From: Phytophthora colocasiae
Taxonomy: Eukaryota > Oomycota > Peronosporomycetes > Peronosporales > Peronosporaceae
Length of the DNA stretch: 64,000 nt
Assembly: GCA_018806915.1 (NCBI GenBank)
Contig: JAGKQI010000010.1
Coordinates: 62,001 to 126,000, forward strand
Direction: 5' to 3'
Positions 31,401-43,589 of the stretch are shown piece after piece. Under the pieces are notes generated by a model that made no database searches, was not told the DNA's origin, and saw only the letters and a program-made list of their open reading frames with translations. A program made the translations under genes and the position numbers. How positions within the stretch are numbered: position 1 is the stretch's first letter; the number at the start of each line of letters is the position of its first letter.

Positions 31401-34400
31401 GGACGTGGTGCAGTCGCTGATCACCAAGAAGGTCTCGAGCTCGCTGGACTTCCAGTGGCAGTCACAACTTCGCTACTACATAACGCCCGTACTGACCAGC
31501 GCCGGCCAGAAGAAGGAGGTACACATCAAGATCTGCGACTTCCGGTCCTTCTACAGCTACGAGTACACCGGGAACTGCGGGCGATTGGTGATAACACCGC
31601 TGACTGACCGTTGTTATGTCACACTGACAACAGCGCTGCGGCTGTGTCTCGGAGGAGCTCCAGCGGGGCCTGCAGGTACAGGAAAGACTGAGACGACGAA
31701 GGACTTGGCCCGTGGCATGGGCCTCAGTGCCATACGTGTTCAACTGTAGCGACCAGATGAACTACTTGACGATGGCTAATATATTCCGGGGTTTGGCTCA
31801 GACTGGGGCCTGGGGCTGCTTCGACGAGTTCAACCGTATCTCAGTCGAAGTGTTGTCGGTTGTGGCCACACAGGTGAAGACTCGTGCTGGATGCGAACAC
31901 GTTGTTAGTTGGAAGTACGAACCGTGGGCCGTCAACTGACACCAGTTCGTCCGGAGAAGGAAGTGTCCAGCCCGTAACAATGCCTAGAACTGGAAACTGC
32001 GAGTTTTTCGGCAAGACTATCGCTCTGGTGCCGACTGTGGGCTTCTTCATCACCATGAATCCTGGCTATGCAGGTCGCGCAGAGCTGCCGGAGAACCTCA
32101 AGGCTTTGTTCCGTTCCTGTGCTATGATCAAGCCCGACTTGCAGCCCATTTGCGAGAACATGTTGATGGCTGAAGGATTTCTGAAGGCCCGTACGCTGTC
32201 CGTCAAATTTGTGACGCTGTACGATCTCAGCAGTGAGCTCTTGTCCAAGCAGAAGCATTATGACTGGGGTCTGCGATCCGTAAAGTCTGTCCTCCTTGTC
32301 GCTGGGAGTCTTCGACGCGCGTATTCTACTCTTTCGGAAGAGACTGTGCTGATGCAGGTGCTTCGAGACTTCAAACACACCGCGTATCCTCCTCCAGATT
32401 ACCCAGTGTTCATGGGACTACTTAAAGACCTCTTCCCGAACCAGGAACTTCCTCACTTGAAGAATGCCTCGCTACAGACCAAATGTGCTCTTGTTTGTGC
32501 ACAAAAGAAGCTCCAGCCGGAAGAGGGTTTCCTGAAGAAGATGGTGGAGTACGAGGAAGTTCTGAAGGTGCGGCACAGCGTCATGTTAATTGGCCCGGCT
32601 GGATGCGGTAAGAGCACGATCTGGAGCACGCTGGCTGCCTGCCACAACGCTGACGAGGAAGGAAACCCTTTGGCCAAGCATTTGACTGTATTCGAGAGCG
32701 TAAACCCGAAGGCGATCACAGCCGACGAGCTGTACGGCTACATGACGCTGGACAACGACTGGCGAGACGGTGTTCTGTCCTCTATCATGCGGAATATGTC
32801 CAAGAATTCAGCCCCTTTCAGTGACTCGCAAACGTACAAATGGGTGATTCTCGACGGAGACATCGACGCCGTCTGGATCGAAAGTATGAACACTGTGATG
32901 GATGACAACAAGGTGCTTACTCTGGTCTCCAACGAGCGAATCCCTCTGACTAAGTCAATGAGGCTGGTGTTTGAGATTTCATCCCTTGTGAACGCCACGC
33001 CAGCCACCGTCTCGCGCGCTGGCATCATCTACGTGGATGAAGGACACATTGGTTGGTATCCAGCGGTCGAGTCGTGGCTGCAGCAACGCGAAAGCAGCGC
33101 AGAGGCTGGAATCCTCCCCAGTCTCTTCAAGAGGTACGTGGACGGGATGTTCCTAGCTCTAGACGAGACCAAGGCGGAGAGCATTGTACCGATAGCCTCC
33201 ATCGCTATTGTGGAGATGTTGTGTCGTTTACTGGACGGGCTCTTGAGCGGCGTTGCTGAGCAGGAGAAGACACCGGAAGTGCTGGAAAACGCGTTCATTT
33301 ACTGTGGATTGTGGGCGTTCGGAGGTGCATTAACTACTGACAAGGGGACGGATGATCGTGTAGCCTTCTCGACACATTTCAAGGCTGTAGCCAAGTACAA
33401 ATTCGCTTCGGGAGGCGCTGATGCCAATGTGTTGGCCAGTGGTAGTGCAAATCTGTTTGATTTTCACTACGATGTCACGCGTAACGAGCTGGTCTACTGG
33501 GGTGACAAAGTGCCGGCCTTGTTGCCTGTAGGGGACGTTCCATTCCACGCGCTCGTAGTCCCCACGCTCGAGTCCACTCGTCTCCACTCCATCATCGACT
33601 TGTTATTGCGTAGGAGGAACCCGACGATCCTAGTTGGCTCCAGTGGCTCAGGGAAGTCGTCGCTGGTGCATGAACACTTGAAAGGACTGGAGGACGACGT
33701 AACATTTACGTATGTGAGTCTGCATCACTACATGGATGCAAGAGAGCTGCAACTGCGACTGGAGCAGTGCCTTGACAAGAGGTCGGGCCGAGTCTATGGT
33801 CCACTGTACAACCGCAAGTTAATTTACTTCCTGGACGACCTGAACATGCCGTTCGTGGAGGAGTTCGGTACTCAAACGGCGCTTGCTTTATTGCGTCAGT
33901 ACATGGACTACCAGTCGTGGTACGACCGCCATGATCTGTCGTCCAAGAAGATCATCCAGGATGTCCAGTTCCTGGCCTGTATGAATCACAAGGCCGGCTC
34001 CTTCACAGTCAATCCTCGCTTGCATCGCCACTTTTCCACTCTGTGCATCAGTATGCCTTCCAAGCAGGACCTTACGAGTATCTACTCGGCTCTACTGACC
34101 CAACACCTGGCCAACTTTGCAGACAAGATCAAGAAACTCGCCCCTAGTATCATCACGGCTACAATCGATCTGTATACGGAGGTTCGCGCGAACTTTCTTC
34201 CCACGGCAACCAAGTTCCATTACGTCTTCAGCATGAGGGAGCTCAGCTCCTTGTTCCAAGGACTTTTCATGGCGAAACCGGAAGCTTATCTCAACAATTC
34301 TCTGCAGTTCTGTCGCCTCTGGACCCACGAGTGTTTCCGGGTCTTTAGCGATCGCATGAGCTCACCTAGTGAGATCCAGCGCTTCAATGAAATGACAGTC

Positions 34401-37400
34401 GAGCAGACGAAGAAGAACTTTGAAGAAGATCAAGCACAAGTCTTCGCCCTGCCTCATATTTGTGTCAATTTCCTTGGCTCTTCAACGACGGAGGAGTATG
34501 GAGGCTCAGCGCTCAGTTACGTCCCCGTTGTGGACAAGACACAGCTTACGACGTGTCTGGAACGGAAGCTGGCGGAATACAATGAGACGCACCCGGTTAT
34601 GAGTCTTGTGCTGTTCGATCAGGCCTTAGAGCACGTAACTCGAATCGTCCGCATCCTAGCTAACCCTCGAGGAAACGCGTTGCTGATTGGAGTTGGAGGG
34701 TCAGGGAAGCAGTCGCTCTCTCGCTTGGCCTCTTTTATCTGTGGATACGATTTGGTGTCGCTAAGTACCAGTGCGTCTCCGTCCTACGGGATAAGCGAAC
34801 TAAAGGAAGACTTGAAGGACATTTACCGGAAAGCTGGTGTTCGGCCAGCAAAGCCCATTGTTCTATTGCTTACAGATTCACAGATCACTGACAACCGCTT
34901 CTTGGTGCCCCTGACGGACGCCTTAACGTCTGGCTACATCTCGGATTTATTCTCCAGTGAAGAGATGGAGTCCATGGCTGGATCAATACGACTGGAAGCA
35001 AAGGCTCGAGGTATCCCAGACACAAAGGAGCAGCTTCAGGAGTTCTTCTACGAGCGTGTGCGGTCCAATCTGCACCTGATCCTGGCGTTTTCACCTGTTG
35101 GGGTTGATCTTCGCATACGATGCAGGAACTTTCCATCGCTCATGAGCTGCTGCACCATGAATTGGTTCCATCCGTGGCCAAAAGAGGCACTAGTGGACGT
35201 GTCCCTCAACTTCCTGCAAAACGTAGAGCTGTCTACACGTGCCATTCAAGAGAATGTCTGCCATCACATGGCCGAGATGCACATGTCAGTGACGACAGCC
35301 TGCACCCTGTACGCCAAGAGCTACGGACGCCACAACTATGTGACACCCACGTCGTTCCTGGAGCTCATTCGATTCTACCGCTCGTTGCTGGAAGCAAAAG
35401 ATCATCCCAAACACTAAAGATCAAACGTCTCGAAGTGGGCTTGGCTACATTAAAGAAGACGTCGCTGGATGTTGCAGGCTTGCAAGACGAGCTGAAGCTG
35501 ACCATGAAGAAGGTGGAGGAGCGAAAGAAGGCCACTGATGTGTTACTTGAGCAAATGGGCAAACAGCGCGGCGACGCGGAGGTAAAACAGCGTAGGGCGG
35601 ATGAGGAGCGAGCCAAAGCGGCCCAGGCAGCTGAGATCGCGTCGCAGATTGAGGCGCAGGCTTCTGTTGAGCTTGCGATCGCCAAACCGGCGTTGGACGC
35701 AGCCCAGCAGGCTGTGAACTGTCTGAACAAGGCGTCGCTTACTGAACTCAAGTCCATGGGAAAGCCTCCCGCTGGTGTGGAGAAGGTGACGGCGGCTGTG
35801 CTCATGATGATCAAGAAAGAGACCAAGAATTTCAGCTGGGACAACGCCAAGAAGATGATGGCCAAAGTGGACGTATTCAAGCAGTCCTTGGAACAGTACG
35901 ACAAGGAGAATATCCCGTTGGATGTTGTAGCTCGAGTGGAGCCGCTGATCCAGGAGGATCCGAATTTCAACTACGAGAAGATGAAAAGCAAGTCCGTCGC
36001 TGCCGCCAACTTGTGTGTGTGGGTAGTCAACATCATCTCTTTTCACCAGGTCTTCGTCCGAGTCAAACCGCTCATGGATACGCTGGAGAAGGCTCGTCAG
36101 ACGAAAGCGGAAGCAGACACGGAACTGGCTGCAGTACAGAAGATGGTGGCGGAGGTCGAAGGCCAGTTGAACGCTTTGCAAGCTTCGTTCCGAGACGCCA
36201 CGAACGAGAAGGCCAAAGTCGAAGCGGAGGCTCAAGCTTGTCAAGAACGGTTGTCCTTAGCTGAACGACTGGTGAACGGCTTGGCGTCAGAGAACGAACG
36301 CTGGAGCCACGAAATTGATATCTTACGGGCCGGAGAGAGCGCATTGATCGGCGATTCTTTACTCGCTGCAGGTTTCGTCAGCTATATCGGCGCCTTCAAT
36401 GCCAATTTTCGGGCCCAGCTTTGGAAAAATACGTGGCTTCCTGACATTGTGACCCGGGAGATCCCGATTACGCTCGCAGCCCCCGTAGATATGAGCAGTG
36501 CCGTCGAAACGACTTCGAATGGGGAGGCCACGACCGAATCTACGTTAGAACATCCTTCTTCGACCCCTCTTAGCGAAAACACAGGGGTGGATCCGCTTGA
36601 TGTGCTCAGTGATAGTAGTGACGTGGCTCAATGGATGAACGAGGGGTTGCCAGCCGACCGTATCTCCATTGAGAATGGCTGCATCATCACGTCCTGTCAA
36701 CGGTGGCCTCTTCTAGTGGATCCGCAGCTACAAGGCATTATCTGGCTTCGTGCTCGAGATTTCAGCCACAAGAAATCGGGAGGAGCGGACGAACAGGACT
36801 CGACAGCTCAGTCTCTAGTAATTCTTCAACCAGCTCAGAAGAACTGGACAACGACGTTGAAGACGGCAATTAGCAGCGGCCAGAGCGTAATAATGGAGGG
36901 TCTGGGCGAATCGATCGACGCGTCTTTAGAGCCTGTCATCATGCGGCAAATATACAAGAAGGGACGCAACTGGTTCCTCCAGTTCGCAGCCGAAGAGATC
37001 GAAGTAGACCCTCGCTTCCGCTTGTATCTGCACACGAAGTTACCCAACCCGCACTACCGACCAGAGATCCTGGCTTACTGCACGCTAATCGACTTTAGTG
37101 TCACGGAGAAAGGGTTGGAGGACCAACTGCTGGCCAACGTGGTAAACTTGGAGCAACCTGACTTGGAGACTCAAAAGCGGCAGCTCCAGCAAGAGTTCAA
37201 CGGCTATCAGATCCAGTTGTTACAGCTGGAGAACGACCTTCTCGAGCGTTTGTCGAATGCTCCTGATGACATTCTGTCGGATGTTCCGCTGATCGAGGGC
37301 CTGGAGAAGACGAAACTGACTGCTATTGACGTAGGGATCGCACTGAGGAAAGGAAAAGATGCCGAACGAGAGATTAATCTCGCTCGGGAAGTGTACCGAC

Positions 37401-40297
37401 CCGTTGCGAACGAGGCCAGTATGATGTACTTCTTGATGGGCCAACTTTGCAAGGTGAACCACATGTACCGGTACTCGCTCGAGTCATACATGGCGTTCTT
37501 CTTTGTGGCTTTGGATGGTGTCGCTTCTCCAGCTAATGCTACTGCTGCTCTGGATCGGGTGGGTGTTTTAAAGGAGGCTCTGCGCTGGACGATCTTCTCG
37601 ATGGTGACTAGAGGCCTTTTCGAAGAGCACAAACTCCTGTTCCTAACACAGTTGGTGTTCCTCTTGCTTCGACGTGGAGTGATCGGCGCGAATAGCGGTT
37701 ATGAGCCCCAGTTCGCACGCTTTTTACTGCAAGGATCAAAGGTTGTGGGGCCAGAAAACACCATATCGTGGCTAAACGAGTCCCAATGGCAGTCGCTACA
37801 GGCGTTGATTACTTTGACCCCTTTTGAACGGTTTGTTTCGGATCTAGAAGAGTCGGAACCACGCTTCAAGGAATGGTACAACTCGACAAGCCCTGAACTG
37901 GAGAAGTTGCCTCTGGATTGGCGTGAATTGGACAAATCTTCCCCTTTCCTGAAGATCTTGGTCGTCAAATGTATGCGATCGGATCGATTGACGCAGGCGG
38001 TTAGTAACTTCATCCAGCAGGTGCTACCCAATGGTAGTCAATTCCTTAACTGCGACGGCCAACTGAACAGTTTTTCCATCCTGAAGAGCTCCTTTAAGGA
38101 GAGCTCTCCCTGGACTCCAATGTACTTCATCCTGTCTCCAGGATCGGACGTTGTGGCTGACGTGGATAAGCTGGCAGTACAGGACCAAGAGCGAATTAAG
38201 GGTGTCGACTACCACAACATCTCGCTGGGTCAAGGCCAAGAGCAAGTGGCCATGAAAACGCTGGAGATGTCGGTGGAGAATGGCCACTGGGTTATCCTCA
38301 ACAACGTGCATTTAATGCCCAGGTGGATGCTGGAGCTGGACAAATGGCTGGAACAGCTAGCAAAGGCGAGCAAAACCGCTTCTTACGCCACACTGCGAAG
38401 CAATCTCTCGAGCAGTAAAGATATCACTCGCATGGGCACAAGTCGATCTCTCTCGCTGCTCCCAACTGCTACAAAAAACAGCATTGGGACGCTACACCCG
38501 AACTTCCGCTTGTTCATCACGAGCGATCCGTCTACGAACATCCCCATTGGTGTCTTGGAGAGATCCATCAAGCTCACGAACGAGCCACCCACAGGACTAC
38601 GCGCGAACGTCAAGCGTGCGTTCTGTTGCTTCCCCAAGAATGTCGTGGACGAGCTAGAGCCCCGCACGCGTTGCATCCTATTCGCGCTCTGCTACTTTCA
38701 CTCTCTCATGCTAGAGCGCAAGAAGTTCGGCCCACAGGGATTCAACATGTTGTATCCCTTCGCTGCGAGCGACTTGCTGGCCAGTAGCACAGTGCTGAGG
38801 AATTACATGGACAACGCTCCTGTGCGTGTACCGTGGCCGGATCTGCGCTATCTGTTTGGTGAGATCATGTACGGCGGCCACATTGTGAACGAGCTGGACC
38901 GTCTGGTGGCTGCGACGTATCTACAGTACTTCTTACGTGACGACCTATTGAAGAGCTCTCGATGCTTCCGTTCGGTGATGATGCAAGTGGAGGAAGCGGT
39001 GGTGGTGGGAACAGTGGACAAGAAGGTGGCGGAGGCGCCGGAGCTGATGGAGAAGGATCAAGTGGAGGCCAACCGCGTCGTGATTTCCTAGCGCCGAAAC
39101 TATCAGCTGGCTTTGATCGGATTCTGGAGAACGTCCACATCGCTACTAAACGAGACTCCGACTGCGTTCGGCTTACATCCCAACGCGGAGGTGGCGTTCC
39201 GAACTGAAAACGGTCAATTGCTGCTGCAGTCCATGCTATTGCTCACTACAAAGGAGGAAGATGTCCATGAGGACAATAGTGACGACGAAGAGGAAGGTCA
39301 TTCGGGTCTAGGAAGTAGTTCGGCCGCGAAAGAGACTGGAGATGCGGTTCAACTGGCTGCTGAAGGAGTTTTACAAGACGTGCTAGAGAACTATCGTGAC
39401 TTCCGCTTCGACATTCAGGAGCTCTTCTTCAAGGGGTCGTCGGACTCAGGCTCACGTGACGGAGCCTCAAGACGCGGTAAAGGTGGCAGACTCTTCTCTT
39501 CTGTGGCAGCTCCGGATGCTGATGATATGGATCCATTTCAGACAGTTCTGCTTCAGGAGTGCCAGCGCATGAATCATTTACTGGAGACCATGACTGAGTC
39601 GTTGTCCGAGTTAGAGCTGGCATTTCGAGGCGACGTCCCGCTCACCGAGTCCATGGAGAAGCTTCAAACCGTGTTGTACTACGAGCGTGTGCCAGACAAT
39701 TGGCTGGCTGCAGCTTGTCCATCCCGTCGATCTCTTGCCCCGTGGTTAGCCAATCTACAGCAACGTATCGCTCAGCTCCAGGAGTGGGTTGGATCGGCAC
39801 CGGATCTCCCGTTGGTGTTGTGGCTGCCTGGCCTCTTCAACCCGCAGGCGTTTCTCACTGCGGTACTTCAGACTGCAGCTCGCAAACACAACGTCGAGCT
39901 CGATTCTTTGCGGATCACAGCTGATGTGACCAAGCGAACCATTGACACAGTAGATGCTCCTGCTCGCGAAGGTCAATTCGTGCATGGGTTGTATCTCGAA
40001 GGTGCGCGCTGGGACTTCGGCAATGGCGTGCTGGAGAACAGTCTGCCAAGAGAAATGTACGTCTCCATGCCAGTGCTCACGTGTCGAGCCGTGGTGAACA
40101 CTGCGAGCAAAGATTCAGCAAGCTCAGGAGGTGGAGGCAAAGCGGGAGCAGGTTCAAGTGCGAATGTGTTCGAGTGTCCAGTGTACAGGACGCAGCAGCG
40201 AGGACCAACGTTGATCTTTATGTCCCCACTGCGATCGAAGGTGCCGCCTGCGAAATGGGTGTTAGCAGGGGTGGCAATGCTCATGGAGGTCGTTTAA
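25461..40297 (+). CDS. Axonemal-type dynein heavy chain, interrupted by six single-base frame breaks
   Basis: About 4,940 codons, ATG at 25461. The tail (DHC_N1/N2) fills the first 1,900 codons. Six AAA modules follow: P-loops at about 31660 ([16 protein letters not shown]1), 32590 ([12 protein letters not shown]2), 33637 ([12 protein letters not shown]3) and 34689 ([12 protein letters not shown]4). The antiparallel coiled-coil stalk flanks the microtubule-binding tip (about 35420-36300), then AAA5, AAA6 and the C-terminal domain ending [13 protein letters not shown]. It would power flagellar beating of zoospores. AAA1 reads FNCSDQM, which recalls gamma/DNAH5-type outer-arm chains, but subtype is uncertain. 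Frame changes occur near 31074, 31724, 31883, 35397, 38961 and 39149; homology continues across each without loss. They are too tight for introns and are either assembly indels or early pseudogenisation. Confidence 0.9.
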
Positions 40298-40327
40298 GAG
40301 TAGTTTCCATTCGTAAATATGACGAGT

Positions 40328-41094
40328 TTATCTCCTCCTAGTCATCAGGGGGTTTGTAGCTAACGGGTTACTGGCGGAACTTGCATTAGAGGTGTCCCAA
40401 CCCCCGCTTTGCATCGCTCGTGCTCCTGGATAGTTGATAGATTGTCTCGAGGTGTCTCGAGGCTGTTGAAATGTCATTCGATCGGGGACAAAAGCGAAAG
40501 AAACGTCACGAGCTACTGCACGCTGGATGATGTGAACGGGCTTTCGGCGCGGGGGCTCTGTACGCTTCTTCGTATGAGCGTCTTGAACTGGAATTGCTAG
40601 TCTGTGCTTGAGTGTCGGGGCTTCATGCGATGCACGAGGCTTAGCATGACACACAGATTGGTGCTTGGCGATCCGATCCTGAGAGAAAGCCCTTTTGCAG
40701 GTTTTGCATCTCACACGCCCGTCTTCTTCAGGTGAATTCAAGTCCATCAGGGCCGGATTGCTTTGGTGTTGGATATGAGCGTTGATAGTGGCTGGTAAAG
40801 GTTTCCCTGCGCACGAGGTGACGTGAGAATTAAAGTCGCAAGCTCTGTGCATCCATAGCAGCAGCAGAAGATCAGTACAAGCCACGTGGGTCACCCACTG
40901 TTTTGCAAAATACGTACGTACCGGATGGTCGACTTGCACTTCTCACAAGGAAGTGGCACGAAAGCATTGCGCTGGAAACAGGTTTTCTGGTGGATGGGTA
41001 ATGACGCTGCAAAGTATTGACTATGACATGCGAGACACACGATCGAAGCAGGAGGGGGAGCGAGTCGTCTCAGCCCCTCGCCAGACTTCGGCAT
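40328..41094 (-). CDS. ZC2HC1-type zinc-finger protein, two exons
   Basis: Minus strand: exon 1 41094-40922, intron 40921-40845 (77 nt, GTACGT...CACAG), exon 2 40844-40328; 229 residues. Splicing restores the second of three C2HC fingers. The fingers are IVCLACHSQYFAASLPIHQKTC, PCEKCKSTIRACDFNSHVTSC (across the junction) and VRCKTCKRAFSQDRIAKHQSVC, all C-x2-C-x11/12-H-x3-C as in the ZC2HC1 (FAM164) family. The C-terminal half is basic and Ser/Pro-rich without known domains. The gene faces the dynein gene tail-to-tail with a 30-bp gap. ZC2HC1 proteins are widespread in flagellated eukaryotes, but their role is not established. Confidence 0.8.
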
Positions 41095-41270
41095 CTTCTC
41101 AAACTGGTAAGGATTAGCTCATGTTCCAGCCAGCGTTGCCGTATTTTTAGGGAGGTCTGCACGAATAAGGCTGCAAAAAGAACTCGCTTCAACAAGTGTT
41201 AGATCTGTTGTTTGCATTAACTGTCAGTTTGTGCCCTCACCTGATTGTCCATCATCTCGGAAAGCTCACC

Positions 41271-43402
41271 TTAGTCAGAATCGGACGAGTCGCTGCTCGA
41301 GTCTGAATCCGAATCCGAGTCTGAACCTGAAGAGCTGCCACTGCTGCTGCTGCTATCACTCGAGTCGGAGTCCGAATCCGAGTCACTACTACCAGCTGCA
41401 GCCTTCGCCTGCTCCATAATCATCTTCGGAGCGTTCTTCAGATACTCACGCAGGCCCGTCGTGAGGCCACCAAGACCGATAGACGTGAAGAAGTTGATCG
41501 CAAAACGAGTGTTGCGAGGGTTGTCCTTCGGGAACAGACCAGCGAACGTCGGCTGCATGATATCGTCCAGGAATCGCTCCTTCAGCGTCTTCATACCCAG
41601 ATGCTCCGACAGCTCCTGACACAAAATCTTGATGAAGATACGACTGGATGACGTCGTCTCCTCCTCATTCAGCCGGATGTACTCGAACACCGTCCACGGC
41701 AGCGCGTCTGTGAAAAGCAGGTGGGCAAAGAGCTTTGCGACGTTTCGAAGCTTGTTAGTCTCAAGGCGGTGGATCAGTGAGTACTGTTCAGCGAAGCATT
41801 CGTCGAAAGCGTCCTGGTACTCGCGCTTAATCAAGCAAAACCGCTCACTGAGCAGTCCGTAGTAGCGCAGGTACGTCCGCTCCTGACTGCAACATTCAAT
41901 GAGCATTGAGCAAATCTCCTTCTCTTGGCCTGGACGGATGTTGAGCTTCATGAGCTTGTGCGCGCATTCCTCGTGAGTAATACTGGACATGATCGTCAGG
42001 TAGATGGTACGGCGTAGATTCACGAGGTCTTGCTCCGTGTAGTCTTGAATGGCCATGCTATTATCAGCAGACACTTGCTGTTCAGTCTCCTCGTCTTCCT
42101 CATCATCTCCATCATCATCACTACCACTGGCCGAATCTGAGTCCGAGTCTGACTTCCGAGAATCTCCTTCTTGATAGCTCCCCACATCTGTTCATTCTTC
42201 TCGTAGTCTGGATCGATACGGAAGACGTCCAGCTTGTCCTCACAGTCGATTTTCTCCTCCAACGTCGTCTCGTGCGTGATCTGATCTCCTGACTCAACTA
42301 GATCCAACTGCTCATAGACGGCTGGGTAATCTGCAAATCCGCCCTTGCGGATGGCGAATAGTCCTTCGATCGTGTACTGCACGCGCTTGTCGATCTCTCC
42401 TTCGTGTAAAATGCCTCGGAAACGTTCAAAGATGGCTCGAAGACCTTCCGGACACAATTCCGCCAAAATCTGGCCACATTCCTTAGTGAAATTCACGGCA
42501 ACTTCCACCGAGTCGTCCGTCGGGTTGGCCAGTAGCAGTGTGAGCACTTCCAAGGCTAAAAGCTCATGGACAACCTGCTGGTTCACTAAATGGGCGATAA
42601 ACCTCACTAGAGCAATAGCTACCACTTTGTCACCCCTCTTAAAAGCTCGACGGAACCTGTAGACCACTCTCTTGATCAATAGCTCCCCGTTCTCCGGCAT
42701 CTTCGTGTTGATCACGGCTACTAAAGCCGCGTAGATGTGCGTGAAGCCTGGGGACGCCAGTTGTGCCTTCATGATGGCTCTGGCCAATAGACCACGAGCA
42801 CGTACCAGATTCTCCTGGAAGAGCTCGGGCAGGATGTTGCTCAGATTGGCCACGTTAACCTTGTTAATGAGTCCGTTAAGGCTTTTCCGAAGAGCGTCCC
42901 ACGTACGTCGCTGCATCTGCTCTGAGGACGGACTCAGATCTGTATCCTGTTGCAGCATCTGAGCCAACTTAAAGGGAGGGATGTACACGCCTCCAGTGCG
43001 GCCAGAGCTGCGCGCGTCCGCTAGAAACGGACGGCGACGTGGCTTCGTGTCCTCCTGTGCAGAAAGGTCCTTCTTGATCTGTTGACGCGGCGGCGTGGCA
43101 TTTTCATCCTTAGGGGGCTTAACATCGTCTTTAGGGGGTCGAGGAGGTGTCGCATCATCTTTAGGGGGTCGAGGAGGAGTCGAGTCGCCTTTAGAGGGTC
43201 GAGGAGGGGTTGCGTCGCGGTCTTTGGAGCGTCTATGGGGGCTGCTGACAGCTCTACGACGCGATTTTTTGCGCGGAGGAGACGCGCTGCGGGATCTGGA
43301 GCGGGAGGAGGCGGAGGAGGAAGTGGACGCACTGCGCGCTCGTCGGCGGCTGCGGCGGGGGCGCGAACGAGAGCGAGAGCGTGACAGACTGCGGCGGGCC
43401 AT
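41271..43402 (-). CDS. CWC22: CWC22, spliceosome factor (MIF4G-MA3), one frame break
   Basis: Minus strand, ATG at 43402-43400. CWC22 binds the spliceosome and brings eIF4AIII for exon junction complex deposition. The protein starts with an RS-rich region ([17 protein letters not shown]), Pro-rich repeats ([10 protein letters not shown]), then [14 protein letters not shown] at the start of the MIF4G domain (about 42955-42400), an acidic linker, an MA3 domain ([38 protein letters not shown]) and a Ser/Asp-rich tail. The frame changes once near 42155 in the acidic linker (after KKEIL), where a single base appears to be missing. Homology is complete on both sides, so an assembly indel is likely. 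Otherwise full length. Confidence 0.9.
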
Positions 43403-43466
43403 GGCCGTCTCTTTGAGTGGGAGCGCAGGAATTATAAAGTATTACAGCAATAATCGTAACTTAGAT

Positions 43467-43584
43467 AATACAATATTAAGCGTGCTATTCAGTTTTGGAG
43501 GTTTCTTCTAAAGTACCATGTACCGGTACATATCGATACCGGAGAGAAACCTTCAAACCTGAATAGCATGCTTAATATTGTATT
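43467..43584. repeat. Foldback (MITE-like) inverted repeat in the CWC22 promoter
   Basis: Arms 43467-43508 and 43543-43584 are about 42-bp inverted repeats with roughly four mismatches, separated by a 34-bp loop that itself contains a palindrome (CATGTACCGGTACAT-like). It starts 65 bp upstream of the CWC22 start codon. The compact symmetrical form is that of a foldback MITE or a long hairpin. Confidence 0.85.
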
Positions 43585-43589
43585 ACCAA

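Noticed and set aside
31060..31900. Mini-introns to explain the dynein frame changes
   Set aside because: Homology continues across each break with no room for an intron; one-base indels explain all.
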